Positions 1 to 5,702 of a stretch of 9,030 nt of DNA are shown here, piece by piece (the stretch's first letter is position 1; each line of letters starts with the position of its first letter). The position numbers and the translations under genes were made by a program. Under the pieces are notes generated by a model. That model was given only the letters and a program-made list of their open reading frames with translations. It did no database searches and was not told the DNA's origin. The DNA is from Alcanivorax sp. UBA4485 (GTDB lineage: Bacteria > Pseudomonadota > Gammaproteobacteria > Pseudomonadales > Alcanivoracaceae): positions 1 to 9,030 of the forward strand of contig DGNT01000115.1 in assembly GCA_002389055.1 (NCBI GenBank), written 5' to 3'.

Positions 1-602
1 ATCTGGACCAATTTCTCGCCAATTGTCATCGCCGAAAGTACCCGGCCAAGAGCACCATTATTTACGCCGGTGACGAGTCGGACGCCCTGTACTACATTCT
101 CAAGGGCTCCGTGACGGTGATGATCGAGGACGATGATGGCCGTGAGATGATCATGGCTTACCTGAATGAAGGCGACTTCTTCGGTGAGATGGGCCTGTTC
201 GAGGCCGATCCGTCCCGTTCCGCCTGGGTGAAAGCGAAAACGGAGTGCGAGGTGGCAGAAGTCAGCTACCCCAAATTCCGCCAGCTGGCCCGCGAAGACG
301 CCGAGATCCTGTTCGCGGTGTCCGCCCAGATCGCCGGACGCCTGCGCGCCACCACCCGTAAGGTGGGTGACCTGGCGTTCCTGGACGTCACCGGTCGCGT
401 CGCCGGCACCCTGCTGGACCTGTGCAAGCAGCCCGACGCCATGACCCACCCGGACGGCATGCAGATCAAGGTCACCCGCCAGGAAATCGGCCGCATCGTC
501 GGCTGCTCCCGCGAAATGGTCGGCCGGGTGTTGAAGAACCTGGAGGAGCAAGGTCTGGTGTCGGTGAAGGGCAAGACTATGGTGGTCTACGGCACCCGCT
601 GA
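1..602 (+). CDS. crp: cAMP receptor protein CRP/Vfr, N-terminus cut by window edge
   Basis: Global transcription regulator that binds cAMP and then DNA as a dimer. The reading frame is open from base 3, so 199 residues plus a TGA stop are visible and only about a dozen N-terminal residues are missing; the first internal ATG at 111 is not the true start. The cyclic-nucleotide-binding barrel is recognisable from GDFFGEMGLFE followed by RSAW, matching the phosphate-binding GE...RS residues of CRP. The C-helix reads RATTRKVG, with Thr-Thr where E. coli CRP has Thr-Ser. The helix-turn-helix (RQEIGRIVGCSREMVGRVL) keeps the Arg-Glu...Arg DNA contacts, with Met replacing Thr182 as I recall for Pseudomonas Vfr. 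The protein ends VVYGTR exactly like E. coli CRP. It is convergent with the trp operon. Family is certain; calling it Vfr rather than Crp is a naming choice. Confidence 0.97.
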   Translation, partial: LDQFLANCHRRKYPAKSTIIYAGDESDALYYILKGSVTVMIEDDDGREMIMAYLNEGDFFGEMGLFEADPSRSAWVKAKTECEVAEVSYPKFRQLAREDAEILFAVSAQIAGRLRATTRKVGDLAFLDVTGRVAGTLLDLCKQPDAMTHPDGMQIKVTRQEIGRIVGCSREMVGRVLKNLEEQGLVSVKGKTMVVYGTR

Positions 603-607
603 GGGTT

Positions 608-758
608 AGTTGACAGTTGATAGCTAAAACAACGCGGGCGACGCCCGCGAACAGAAAACAAAGAGGCCGCGTTCCCGGTTGGGGCGCGGCCTCTTTCGTT
701 TCAGACTGGCAGCGGTTTCATCCGCGAGCTATCAACTATCAACTGTCCACTATCAACT
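608..758. repeat. Heptad-flanked structured repeat, copy A
   Basis: A ~150-bp element, near-identical in plan to 5533-5698. Its left edge has two 7-base units (AGTTGAC 608-614, AGTTGAT 615-621). Its right edge has four units in the opposite orientation (ATCAACT, ATCAACT, GTCCACT, ATCAACT; 731-758). The inner ends form an 11-base inverted repeat, AGTTGATAGCT at 615-625 and AGCTATCAACT at 727-737. Inside are a GC hairpin (CGCGGGC 633-639 with GCCCGCG 643-649) and the long terminator hairpin 660-696. It starts 5 bases after the crp stop, and its last heptad supplies two of the three bases of the trpC stop codon (757-759). No open frame of note lies inside. It looks like a dispersed non-coding repeat; whether it is mobile is not shown. 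Confidence 0.85.
660..696. terminator. Bidirectional terminator between crp and trpC
   Basis: A perfect 12-bp stem, AAAGAGGCCGCG (660-671) with CGCGGCCTCTTT (685-696). The loop contains a further CCC/GGG pairing (674-676 with 681-683). The arms are A-rich on the left and T-rich on the right (CTCTTTCGTTT on the plus strand; CTCTTTGTTTT on the minus strand), so it can end transcripts from both crp and the convergent trp operon. It lies inside repeat copy A. Termination is inferred from structure. Confidence 0.85.
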
Positions 759-1563
759 AGAAGAACAGCGCTTTAAGGGCGGCACCCGGATCCTCAGCCC
801 TCATAAAGGCTTCGCCGACGAGAAAGCCATTGATGCCGTTTTTGCGCATCAGGCGGACGTCGTCGCGGGTGTGGATGCCGCTTTCGGTGATCACCAGGTG
901 GTCGCCGGGGACCTGCTCGGCGAGCTCCAGGGTGGTGTCCAGCCGGGTGTCGAAGGTGTGCAGGTCGCGGTTGTTGATGCCGATCAGCTCGATGTTGAGC
1001 TTCAGCGCCCGGGCCAGCTCGTCGGCGGTGTGCACTTCCACCAGCACATCGCAGCCGGCCCGCAGGGCGGCGTGGTAGAGCTGATCAAGCTGGGCGTCGG
1101 ACAGCGCCGCCATGATCAGCAGCACCGCGTCGGCGCCCATGGCGCGGGTTTCGAACACCTGCCAGGGGTCGATAATGAAGTCCTTGCGCAACACCGGCAG
1201 ATTGACCGCGTTGCGGGCGGCGCGCAGATAATCTTCGTGGCCCTGGAAGAAATCCTGGTCGGTGAGCACCGACAGGGCGCTGGCGCCGGCGCCTTCGTAG
1301 CGGCGGGCGATATCCACCGGGTCGAAGTCCTCGCGGATCAGCCCCTTGCTGGGGGAGGCTTTCTTGACCTCGGCGATCACCGCCGGCCGGCCGGCGGCCA
1401 CGCTGGCGTACAGCGATTTGGCGAAGCCCCGGGCCTTGCCCTGGTTGTCGGCCATGGCTTCCAGTTCACCCAGGCTGTAGCGCTGCTGACCGGCCTGGAT
1501 CTCTTCGCGCTTGCGCTCGATGATGCGTTCCAGAATGGTTCCGCTGATCGCTGCTTCGCTCAT
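757..1563 (-). CDS. trpC: Indole-3-glycerol phosphate synthase
   Basis: Converts CdRP (1-(2-carboxyphenylamino)-1-deoxyribulose 5-phosphate) to indole-3-glycerol phosphate, with loss of CO2 and water, in the cytoplasm. The 268-residue protein is a single (beta/alpha)8 barrel of normal length for a stand-alone TrpC, not fused to TrpF as in E. coli. Diagnostic motifs are AEVKKASPSKG (E65, K67), LRKDFIIDPWQ (K127), LVEVHTADEL (E176), IGINNRDL (N198) and ITESGI (E227, S228). The ATG overlaps the trpD stop as ATGA, with AAGGAAGAGG just upstream as ribosome binding site, so translation is probably coupled. The stop codon TAG (757-759) is formed partly from the last heptad of the adjoining repeat; the protein ends ALKALFF, and I see no obvious truncation. 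Confidence 0.98.
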   Translation of the reverse strand: MSEAAISGTILERIIERKREEIQAGQQRYSLGELEAMADNQGKARGFAKSLYASVAAGRPAVIAEVKKASPSKGLIREDFDPVDIARRYEGAGASALSVLTDQDFFQGHEDYLRAARNAVNLPVLRKDFIIDPWQVFETRAMGADAVLLIMAALSDAQLDQLYHAALRAGCDVLVEVHTADELARALKLNIELIGINNRDLHTFDTRLDTTLELAEQVPGDHLVITESGIHTRDDVRLMRKNGINGFLVGEAFMRAEDPGAALKALFF

Positions 1564-2603
1564 ACCTCTTCCTTCAATGCGAAAGTGAACTGCGCCAGTT
1601 CGCGCATCCGCTCGGCGGCTTCCCCATTGTGGACCAGATCCTCGGCCATCCGAACCCCTTCTTCCAGGGTGCGGGTGACGCCGGACACGTAAATGGCGGC
1701 CCCGGCGTTGAGGGTGATCATATCGGCGGCCTTGGCGGCGTCGCCTTCTTTGCGCTTGCTGAACGCCTCGCGGATCAGCGCCAGGGACGCCTTCGGGTCG
1801 GTCACGTCCAGCCCCACCAGGGAGGCCGAATCGATACCCACGTCTTCCGGGGTAAGGCTGTATTCGCGTACTTCTCCGTTCTTGAATTCCGCCACATGGG
1901 TGCGCCCGGCCAGGCTGATTTCATCCAGCCCGTCGAGGCCGTGCACCACCATCACGTGTTCGGCGCCCAGGCGCCCCATCACTTCCGCCATCGGCTTGCA
2001 GAGTTTGTCGGAGAACACGCCCACCACCAGCCGCTGGACGCCGGCCGGGTTGGTCATCGGGCCGAGAATATTGAACAGGGTGCGCATGCCCAGTTCCTTA
2101 CGCGGCCCGATGGCGTACTTCATGGCGCTGTGGTGCGACGGCGCGAACATGAAGCCGACGCCCACCGCGTCCACGCACTGGGCCACCTCGTTGGGGCTCA
2201 GATCCAGGCGAATGCCGGCCTCTTCCAGAAGGTCCGAGGAGCCGCTTTTCGAGCTCACCGAGCGGTTGCCGTGCTTGGCCACCCGACAGCCCGCGGCCGC
2301 CGCCACGAAGGCGCTGGCGGTGGACACATTGAACAGATTGGCGCCGTCGCCGCCGGTGCCGACAATGTCCACCAGATGACGGCGGTTGTCGATCACCACC
2401 GGGGTGACCAGCTCGCGCATCACCATGGCGGCGCCGGTGATCTCGTCCAGGGATTCGCTTTTCATGCGCAACGCCACCAGAAAGCCGCCGATCTGCGCGT
2501 CGGTGGCGCCGCCGGTCATGATCTGGCGCATCACGTCGTTCATCTGCTCGGTGGACAGATCGATATGCTCGACCACCGTGGCCAGGGCCTCCTGGATGTT
2601 CAT
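1560..2603 (-). CDS. trpD: Anthranilate phosphoribosyltransferase
   Basis: Transfers the phosphoribosyl group of PRPP to anthranilate, the second step of the tryptophan branch. The 347-residue length is normal for a stand-alone enzyme. The N-terminal helical domain is followed by the PRPP-binding GTGGDG (82-87), NVSTASA (92-98) and the lysine/serine-rich KHGNRSVSSKSGSSD (110-124). The anthranilate-channel region includes APSHHSAMKYAIGPRKELGMRT (154 onward), and the metal-binding Asp-Glu pair is GLDGLDE (D227, E228). ATG at 2603 overlaps the trpG TGA by four bases, with AAGGGGGAAA upstream. In E. coli this domain is fused behind TrpG; here the two are separate genes, as in pseudomonads. Confidence 0.98.
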   Translation of the reverse strand: MNIQEALATVVEHIDLSTEQMNDVMRQIMTGGATDAQIGGFLVALRMKSESLDEITGAAMVMRELVTPVVIDNRRHLVDIVGTGGDGANLFNVSTASAFVAAAAGCRVAKHGNRSVSSKSGSSDLLEEAGIRLDLSPNEVAQCVDAVGVGFMFAPSHHSAMKYAIGPRKELGMRTLFNILGPMTNPAGVQRLVVGVFSDKLCKPMAEVMGRLGAEHVMVVHGLDGLDEISLAGRTHVAEFKNGEVREYSLTPEDVGIDSASLVGLDVTDPKASLALIREAFSKRKEGDAAKAADMITLNAGAAIYVSGVTRTLEEGVRMAEDLVHNGEAAERMRELAQFTFALKEEV

Positions 2604-3190
2604 GCGCTTTCCCCCTTCAGAAAGTTGTTGAGCAGATCATGGCCGTGCTCGGTAAGAATCGACTCCGGGTGATACTGCACGCCTTCCAGCGGCAGCTCCC
2701 GGTGGCGCATGCCCATGATCTCGTCCATGTCGCCGTTGTCGTCCAGGGTCCAGGCAGTCACCTCGAAACAGTCCGGCAGGCTGGCCTTGTCCACCACCAG
2801 TGAATGATAGCGGGTGGCCGTGTAGGGACTGGGCAGGCCGCGGAACACCCCCTTGCCGGTATGATGCACTGGCGAGGTCTTGCCGTGCATCACCGTGCGG
2901 GCGCGCACCACCTGGCCGCCGAACGCCTGACCCAGGGCCTGGTGGCCCAGGCAAACGCCGAGAATCGGCATCTTGCCGGCGAAATGGCGGATCGCCTCCA
3001 CCGAGATGCCCGCCTCGTTGGGCGTGCAGGGCCCCGGCGAGATCATCAGCCGGTCGGCGCTGAGCGCTTCCATGCCGGCCAGATCGATCTTGTCGTTGCG
3101 GTGCACCAGCACCTCGGCGCCCAGCTCCTGCAGGTACTGCACCAGGTTGTAGGTAAAGCTGTCGTAGTTGTCGATCATCAGCACGCGCAT
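2600..3190 (-). CDS. trpG: Anthranilate synthase component II, glutamine amidotransferase
   Basis: Releases ammonia from glutamine and passes it to TrpE for anthranilate synthesis. The 196-residue class I amidotransferase has the N-terminal MRVLMIDNYDSFTYNL signature, the oxyanion-loop motif SPGPCTPNEAG (51-61), the nucleophile in GVCLGHQALG (C80) and the remaining triad residues in YHPES (H174, E176). I chose ATG at 3190 because it shares a base with the trpE stop (TAATG), has GGGGGA about 8 bases upstream and begins exactly at the family's conserved start; the frame stays open to 3295 but that extension is TrpE-coding sequence. The same subunit may also serve aminodeoxychorismate synthase (folate), as known for amphibolic TrpG/PabA proteins; no pabB is in the window to test this. 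Confidence 0.97.
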   Translation of the reverse strand: MRVLMIDNYDSFTYNLVQYLQELGAEVLVHRNDKIDLAGMEALSADRLMISPGPCTPNEAGISVEAIRHFAGKMPILGVCLGHQALGQAFGGQVVRARTVMHGKTSPVHHTGKGVFRGLPSPYTATRYHSLVVDKASLPDCFEVTAWTLDDNGDMDEIMGMRHRELPLEGVQYHPESILTEHGHDLLNNFLKGESA

Positions 3191-4701
3191 TACTGGGTCC
3201 CCCCGTCCGCGTTGGCACCGCCCAGGTCGAGGCCGCCCAGCGCCATATTCACGGCGCGGAACACGGCGCGCGCTTTGTTCATGGTTTCCTTCCATTCCAG
3301 CTCGGGCACCGAATCGGCGACGATGCCGCCGCCCGCCTGCACGTACAGCCGGCCATCCTTGACCACGGCGGTGCGAATGGCGATGGCCATGTCCATATCA
3401 TCGTTGAAGCCGATATAGCCCACGGCGCCGCCGTAGACCCCGCGTTTGGTGGGCTCCACCTCGTCGATGATCTCCATGGCGCGGATCTTGGGCGCACCGC
3501 TCAGGGTGCCCGCCGGGAAGGTGGCCGCCAGCACTTCCAGTGGCCCCAGGCCCTTGCGCAGGGTGCCTTCCACATTGGACACGATGTGCATCACGTGGGA
3601 GTAGCGCTCGATCTCCATATTGCCGGTGACGCGCACCTGGCCGGGCTCCGCCACCCGACCCACGTCGTTGCGGCCCAGGTCGATCAGCATCAAGTGCTCG
3701 GCGATTTCCTTGGGGTCGGCGAGCAGCTCTTCTTCCAGTTCCTTGTCGCGTTGCGGCGTGGCGCCTCGTTTGCGGGTGCCGGCGATGGGCCGCACCGTGA
3801 CCTGATTGTCCTCCACCCGGGTGAGAATCTCCGGCGAGGAGCCGGCGATGTGAAAATCCTCCAGGTCCAGATAGAACATATAAGGGGACGGGTTCAGGTA
3901 GCGCAGCGCCCGGTACAGGTCGATGGCCGGGGCGGGGAAATCGCAGCTCATACGCTGGGCCGGCACCACCTGCATGACGTCGCCGGCAAGAATGTACTCG
4001 CGGATTTTCTCCACGGCGGCGGCGTGCCGCTCACGGGGAAACTCGGAGACGAAATCGTTTTCATCCACCGGTTCGCCGTACACCTGGTCCTCCGGTTCCG
4101 GCAACGGCGCGCGCAGGCGGCGCTGCAACTCGTCCAGACGGGTCTCGGCGCTGGCCGCCGCATGCGGATCCTCCGGGCTCACATGCACGATCAGGAACAG
4201 GCTGCCGCGAAGGTTATCGAACACCACCACTTCCTCGGAGCGCATCAACAGGATGTCCGGCACCTGCAGCACGTCCTCGCCGCGCGCCGGCCCCAGGCGG
4301 GGTTCGAAATAGCGCACGCTGTCGTAGCCGAAGTAACCCACCAGGCCGCCGTTGAAGCGGGGTAGCCCGGGCACGTCCGGGGCTCGATACTGGAGGCGAT
4401 AGTCCTCGATCCAGGCGATCGGGTCGTCGCTTTCGATCTCCTCAACGACGACGCCGTCGGCATCGCTCACGGTGATGCGCGGGCCGGTGATGCGCACCAC
4501 CTCGCGGGCCGGCAGGCCGATAATCGAATAGCGCCCCCAGCGCTCGCCGCCCTGCACCGATTCGAACAGATAGCTGTAGGGCCCGGCGGCCAGCTTGCGG
4601 TAGGCGGACAGCGGCGTGTCCAGATCCGCCAGCACTTCGCGCACGATGGGTACGCGGCTATAACCCTGGCGGGCGTAATCGTCCAGATTGCGTGGTGACA
4701 T
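3190..4701 (-). CDS. trpE: Anthranilate synthase component I
   Basis: Makes anthranilate from chorismate using ammonia from TrpG; this is the committed and normally feedback-inhibited step. The 503-residue protein has the N-terminal allosteric region with YLFESVQGGERWGRYS (44-59), matching the tryptophan-binding ...ES... segment, so feedback inhibition is expected. The chorismate-binding domain shows NPSPYMFYL (270-278), PIAGTRKRG (305-313), DLGRNDVGR (341-349), PAGTLSGAPK (396-405) and VQAGGGIVADS (454-464). Alanine in PIAGT argues for TrpE over PabB, which normally has lysine there. ATG at 4701 is preceded by GGGGA. It heads the operon, with leader, probable attenuator and promoter upstream on the same strand. 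Confidence 0.98.
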   Translation of the reverse strand: MSPRNLDDYARQGYSRVPIVREVLADLDTPLSAYRKLAAGPYSYLFESVQGGERWGRYSIIGLPAREVVRITGPRITVSDADGVVVEEIESDDPIAWIEDYRLQYRAPDVPGLPRFNGGLVGYFGYDSVRYFEPRLGPARGEDVLQVPDILLMRSEEVVVFDNLRGSLFLIVHVSPEDPHAAASAETRLDELQRRLRAPLPEPEDQVYGEPVDENDFVSEFPRERHAAAVEKIREYILAGDVMQVVPAQRMSCDFPAPAIDLYRALRYLNPSPYMFYLDLEDFHIAGSSPEILTRVEDNQVTVRPIAGTRKRGATPQRDKELEEELLADPKEIAEHLMLIDLGRNDVGRVAEPGQVRVTGNMEIERYSHVMHIVSNVEGTLRKGLGPLEVLAATFPAGTLSGAPKIRAMEIIDEVEPTKRGVYGGAVGYIGFNDDMDMAIAIRTAVVKDGRLYVQAGGGIVADSVPELEWKETMNKARAVFRAVNMALGGLDLGGANADGGTQ

Positions 4702-4756
4702 GGTGGTCCCCGGTCTTTGTTCAGGTGCGGCAATCGCAAGCCGTAAATTGTAGCGG

Positions 4757-4825
4757 AAAAACAGCGGAGACTCTCAGGCAACGAGCGGTGCCGGGAGACT
4801 CCCGAGGGCGAGCGTCACCATCGCC
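4757..4825 (-). promoter_or_regulatory. Probable trp attenuator
   Basis: Downstream of and overlapping the leader peptide, the minus strand can form competing hairpins. Hairpin 1:2 is GGCGA (4825-4821, covering both edges of the Trp-Arg-Trp codons) with TCGCC (4811-4807), loop 9 bases. A second is CGGGA (4804-4800) with TCCCG (4796-4792), loop GTC. A third, terminator-like, pairs GGAG-CTC-GGCA (within 4802-4789) with TGCC-GAG-CTCC (within 4780-4766), interrupted by a T-T mismatch and an internal loop, then GCTG and TTTTT (4761-4757). The second and third structures share bases and exclude each other. The terminator stem is imperfect and set 4 bases from the T tract, so attenuation is supported mainly by leader peptide plus position. 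By analogy, tryptophan shortage would stall ribosomes over arm 1. Confidence 0.55.
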
Positions 4826-4877
4826 AGCCGGCGGGGGAGAAAGGCAGGTACGCATTAAGCGGGTTTGAACGGTCCAT
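4815..4877 (-). CDS. trpL: trp operon leader peptide
   Basis: A 20-codon frame running from ATG at 4877 to TGA at 4817-4815. It starts MDRSNP and ends with Gly-Trp-Arg-Trp immediately before the stop. Two Trp codons (4826-4824 and 4820-4818) in 20, placed at the very end and upstream of trpE, are the hallmark of a ribosome-mediated attenuation leader. An in-frame TAG lies 9 bases before the ATG, so no longer upstream start exists. No Shine-Dalgarno sequence can fit: the predicted transcription start falls at or within a base or two of the A of this ATG, suggesting leaderless translation. It is too short for standard gene callers. Alternative: chance ORF, unlikely given promoter, Trp codons and hairpins together. 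Confidence 0.75.
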   Translation of the reverse strand: MDRSNPLNAYLPFSPAGWRW

Positions 4878-4883
4878 GGGCGG

Positions 4884-4912
4884 ATTCTAGCGCCGCCGCG
4901 GGCCGCTGCCAA
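4884..4912 (-). promoter_or_regulatory. Sigma-70-type promoter of the trp operon
   Basis: On the minus strand TTGGCA (4912-4907) and TAGAAT (4889-4884) are separated by exactly 17 bases, both close to the -35 (TTGACA) and -10 (TATAAT) consensus. Transcription should begin around 4877, directly at the trpL start codon. The spacer is very GC-rich. No operator palindrome typical of TrpR was recognised over it. Confidence 0.75.
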
Positions 4913-4964
4913 CACCCGTCCGGAGAATGGCCAACAGCCCGTCAAGACGCCATACTGCGTGCCC

Positions 4965-5522
4965 ATGAGCTTACCCCAGCGATGGACAGACTGGTTCGAG
5001 GCCACCCGCAAGGCCGCCCCCCACTGCTTTATGCAGCTCGCCACCGTGGGCGACGACGGCGGTGCGCGCTGTCGCACCCTGAGCCTGCGCGAGCGTCACG
5101 GCCGCGCCCTGTGGTTCACCACCGACCAGCGCAGTGAAAAAACCATGCAGCTGGAGCGTCAGGCCGGCGCCGAAGCCTGCTGGTACGACCTCTCCAGCCG
5201 CACCCAATGGCGCTTCCGTGGCCGCGTGCACTTCCTCACCCCGCAGCAGCACCCCGAGGACACCCTGCGCCTGTGGCGCCTGCTCGACCGCGAAGCGCAA
5301 TCGCGCTTCTGCGGCCCGCCGCCGGGCAGCCTCTGGCGCCCGCCGAAATCCGACCACTACCGCTACCCGCGCACCTGCCCGGACCACCAACCGGCGGAGG
5401 ATTTCTCCATCCTGGTGCTCACCGCCGACCACGTCGACGTCCTCGAACTCGCCGAATCCCCCCACCGCCACTGGCAATACCACGGCGAAGGACGCGCTGC
5501 GCCGACGCGGCTAGTGCCCTAG
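4965..5522 (+). CDS. Pyridoxamine 5'-phosphate oxidase-like FMN-binding protein
   Basis: A 185-residue cytoplasmic protein with a split beta-barrel fold of the FMN-binding pyridoxamine-phosphate-oxidase superfamily, probably the Alr4036-type branch (Pyridox_oxase_2). Support comes from RCRTLSLR (35-42), FTTDQRSEKTMQLE (51-64; the TDxRSxK phosphate-contact pattern), CWYDLSSRTQWRFRGRV (72-88), the FCGPPPGS loop (115-122) and the C-terminal PHRHW...TRLVP. It is not canonical PdxH: it is shorter and I do not see the usual PdxH C-terminal substrate motif. Substrate is unknown; flavin binding is inferred. ATG at 4965 is preferred over GTG at 4959, but neither has a clear ribosome binding site; a weak TGGCCA-17-CATACT promoter (4928-4956) would start transcription almost at the ATG. 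It is divergent from trpE. Its stop codon lies inside the hairpin 5501-5532. Confidence 0.85.
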   Translation: MSLPQRWTDWFEATRKAAPHCFMQLATVGDDGGARCRTLSLRERHGRALWFTTDQRSEKTMQLERQAGAEACWYDLSSRTQWRFRGRVHFLTPQQHPEDTLRLWRLLDREAQSRFCGPPPGSLWRPPKSDHYRYPRTCPDHQPAEDFSILVLTADHVDVLELAESPHRHWQYHGEGRAAPTRLVP

Positions 5523-5532
5523 CCGCGTCGGC
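5501..5532 (+). terminator. Perfect 14-bp hairpin spanning the FMN-protein stop codon
   Basis: GCCGACGCGGCTAG (5501-5514) and its exact reverse complement (5519-5532) enclose a 4-base loop, TGCC. The TAG stop (5520-5522) is in the 3' arm. No T tract follows; repeat copy B begins on the next base. It could be a terminator that lost its T tract, or a 3'-end stabilising hairpin. The structure is certain, the function is not. Confidence 0.5.
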
Positions 5533-5698
5533 AGTTGACAGTTGATAATGGACAGTTGATAGCTAAAACAACGCGGGCGCTGCCCGCGAACCAAAAACGA
5601 AAGAGGCCGCAACCCTCATCTGGGCGCGGCCTCTTTCATTTCAGAGTGGCAGTGCTTTCATCCGCGAGCTATCAACTGTCCACTATCAACTATCAACT
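5533..5698. repeat. Heptad-flanked structured repeat, copy B
   Basis: Second copy of the element at 608-758, in the same orientation. The left edge has four heptads (AGTTGAC, AGTTGAT, AATGGAC, AGTTGAT; 5533-5560) and the right edge four in the opposite orientation (ATCAACT, GTCCACT, ATCAACT, ATCAACT; 5671-5698). The 11-base inverted repeat is at 5554-5564 and 5667-5677. Inner hairpins are CGCGGGC/GCCCGCG (5572-5578, 5582-5588) and the terminator 5599-5637. Compared with copy A the stems are nearly unchanged, while loops, linkers and the number and order of heptads differ. It fills the gap between the FMN-protein hairpin and the regA stop (5703-5705). Confidence 0.85.
5599..5637. terminator. 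Bidirectional terminator between FMN-protein gene and regA
   Basis: A 12-bp perfect stem, GAAAGAGGCCGC (5599-5610) with GCGGCCTCTTTC (5626-5637). An inner CCC/GGG pairing (5613-5615, 5622-5624) closes a loop whose sequence differs from copy A. A-rich on the left (CCAAAAACG) and T-rich on the right (CTCTTTCATTT), it suits termination of both convergent units. Confidence 0.85.
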
Positions 5699-5702
5699 GC
5701 TT

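Noticed and set aside
608..758. CRISPR array, based on repeated short units with AT-rich motifs
   Set aside because: Units are 7 bases and directly adjacent with no spacers, and no cas genes are near.
1629..2672. 347-codon plus-strand frame antisense to trpD, and a 337-codon one antisense to trpC (679-1692)
   Set aside because: Both are His/Gly/Val-rich shadows of strongly conserved enzymes on the minus strand, with no family motif.
3191..3295. Longer TrpG start adding 35 residues
   Set aside because: The extension lies within trpE and reads as out-of-frame TrpE coding sequence; ATG 3190 has a ribosome binding site and matches the family start.
4745..4750. TACAAT on the minus strand just upstream of trpE as a second -10 box
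   Set aside because: No acceptable -35 at 16-18 bases; it follows the T tract and is more likely chance A/T richness.
4721..5077. 118-codon minus-strand frame crossing the trp promoter, leader and start of the FMN-protein gene
   Set aside because: It runs through promoter elements and the attenuator in a frame different from the Trp-containing leader and has no recognisable domain; its internal ATG at 4856 is not the leader start.
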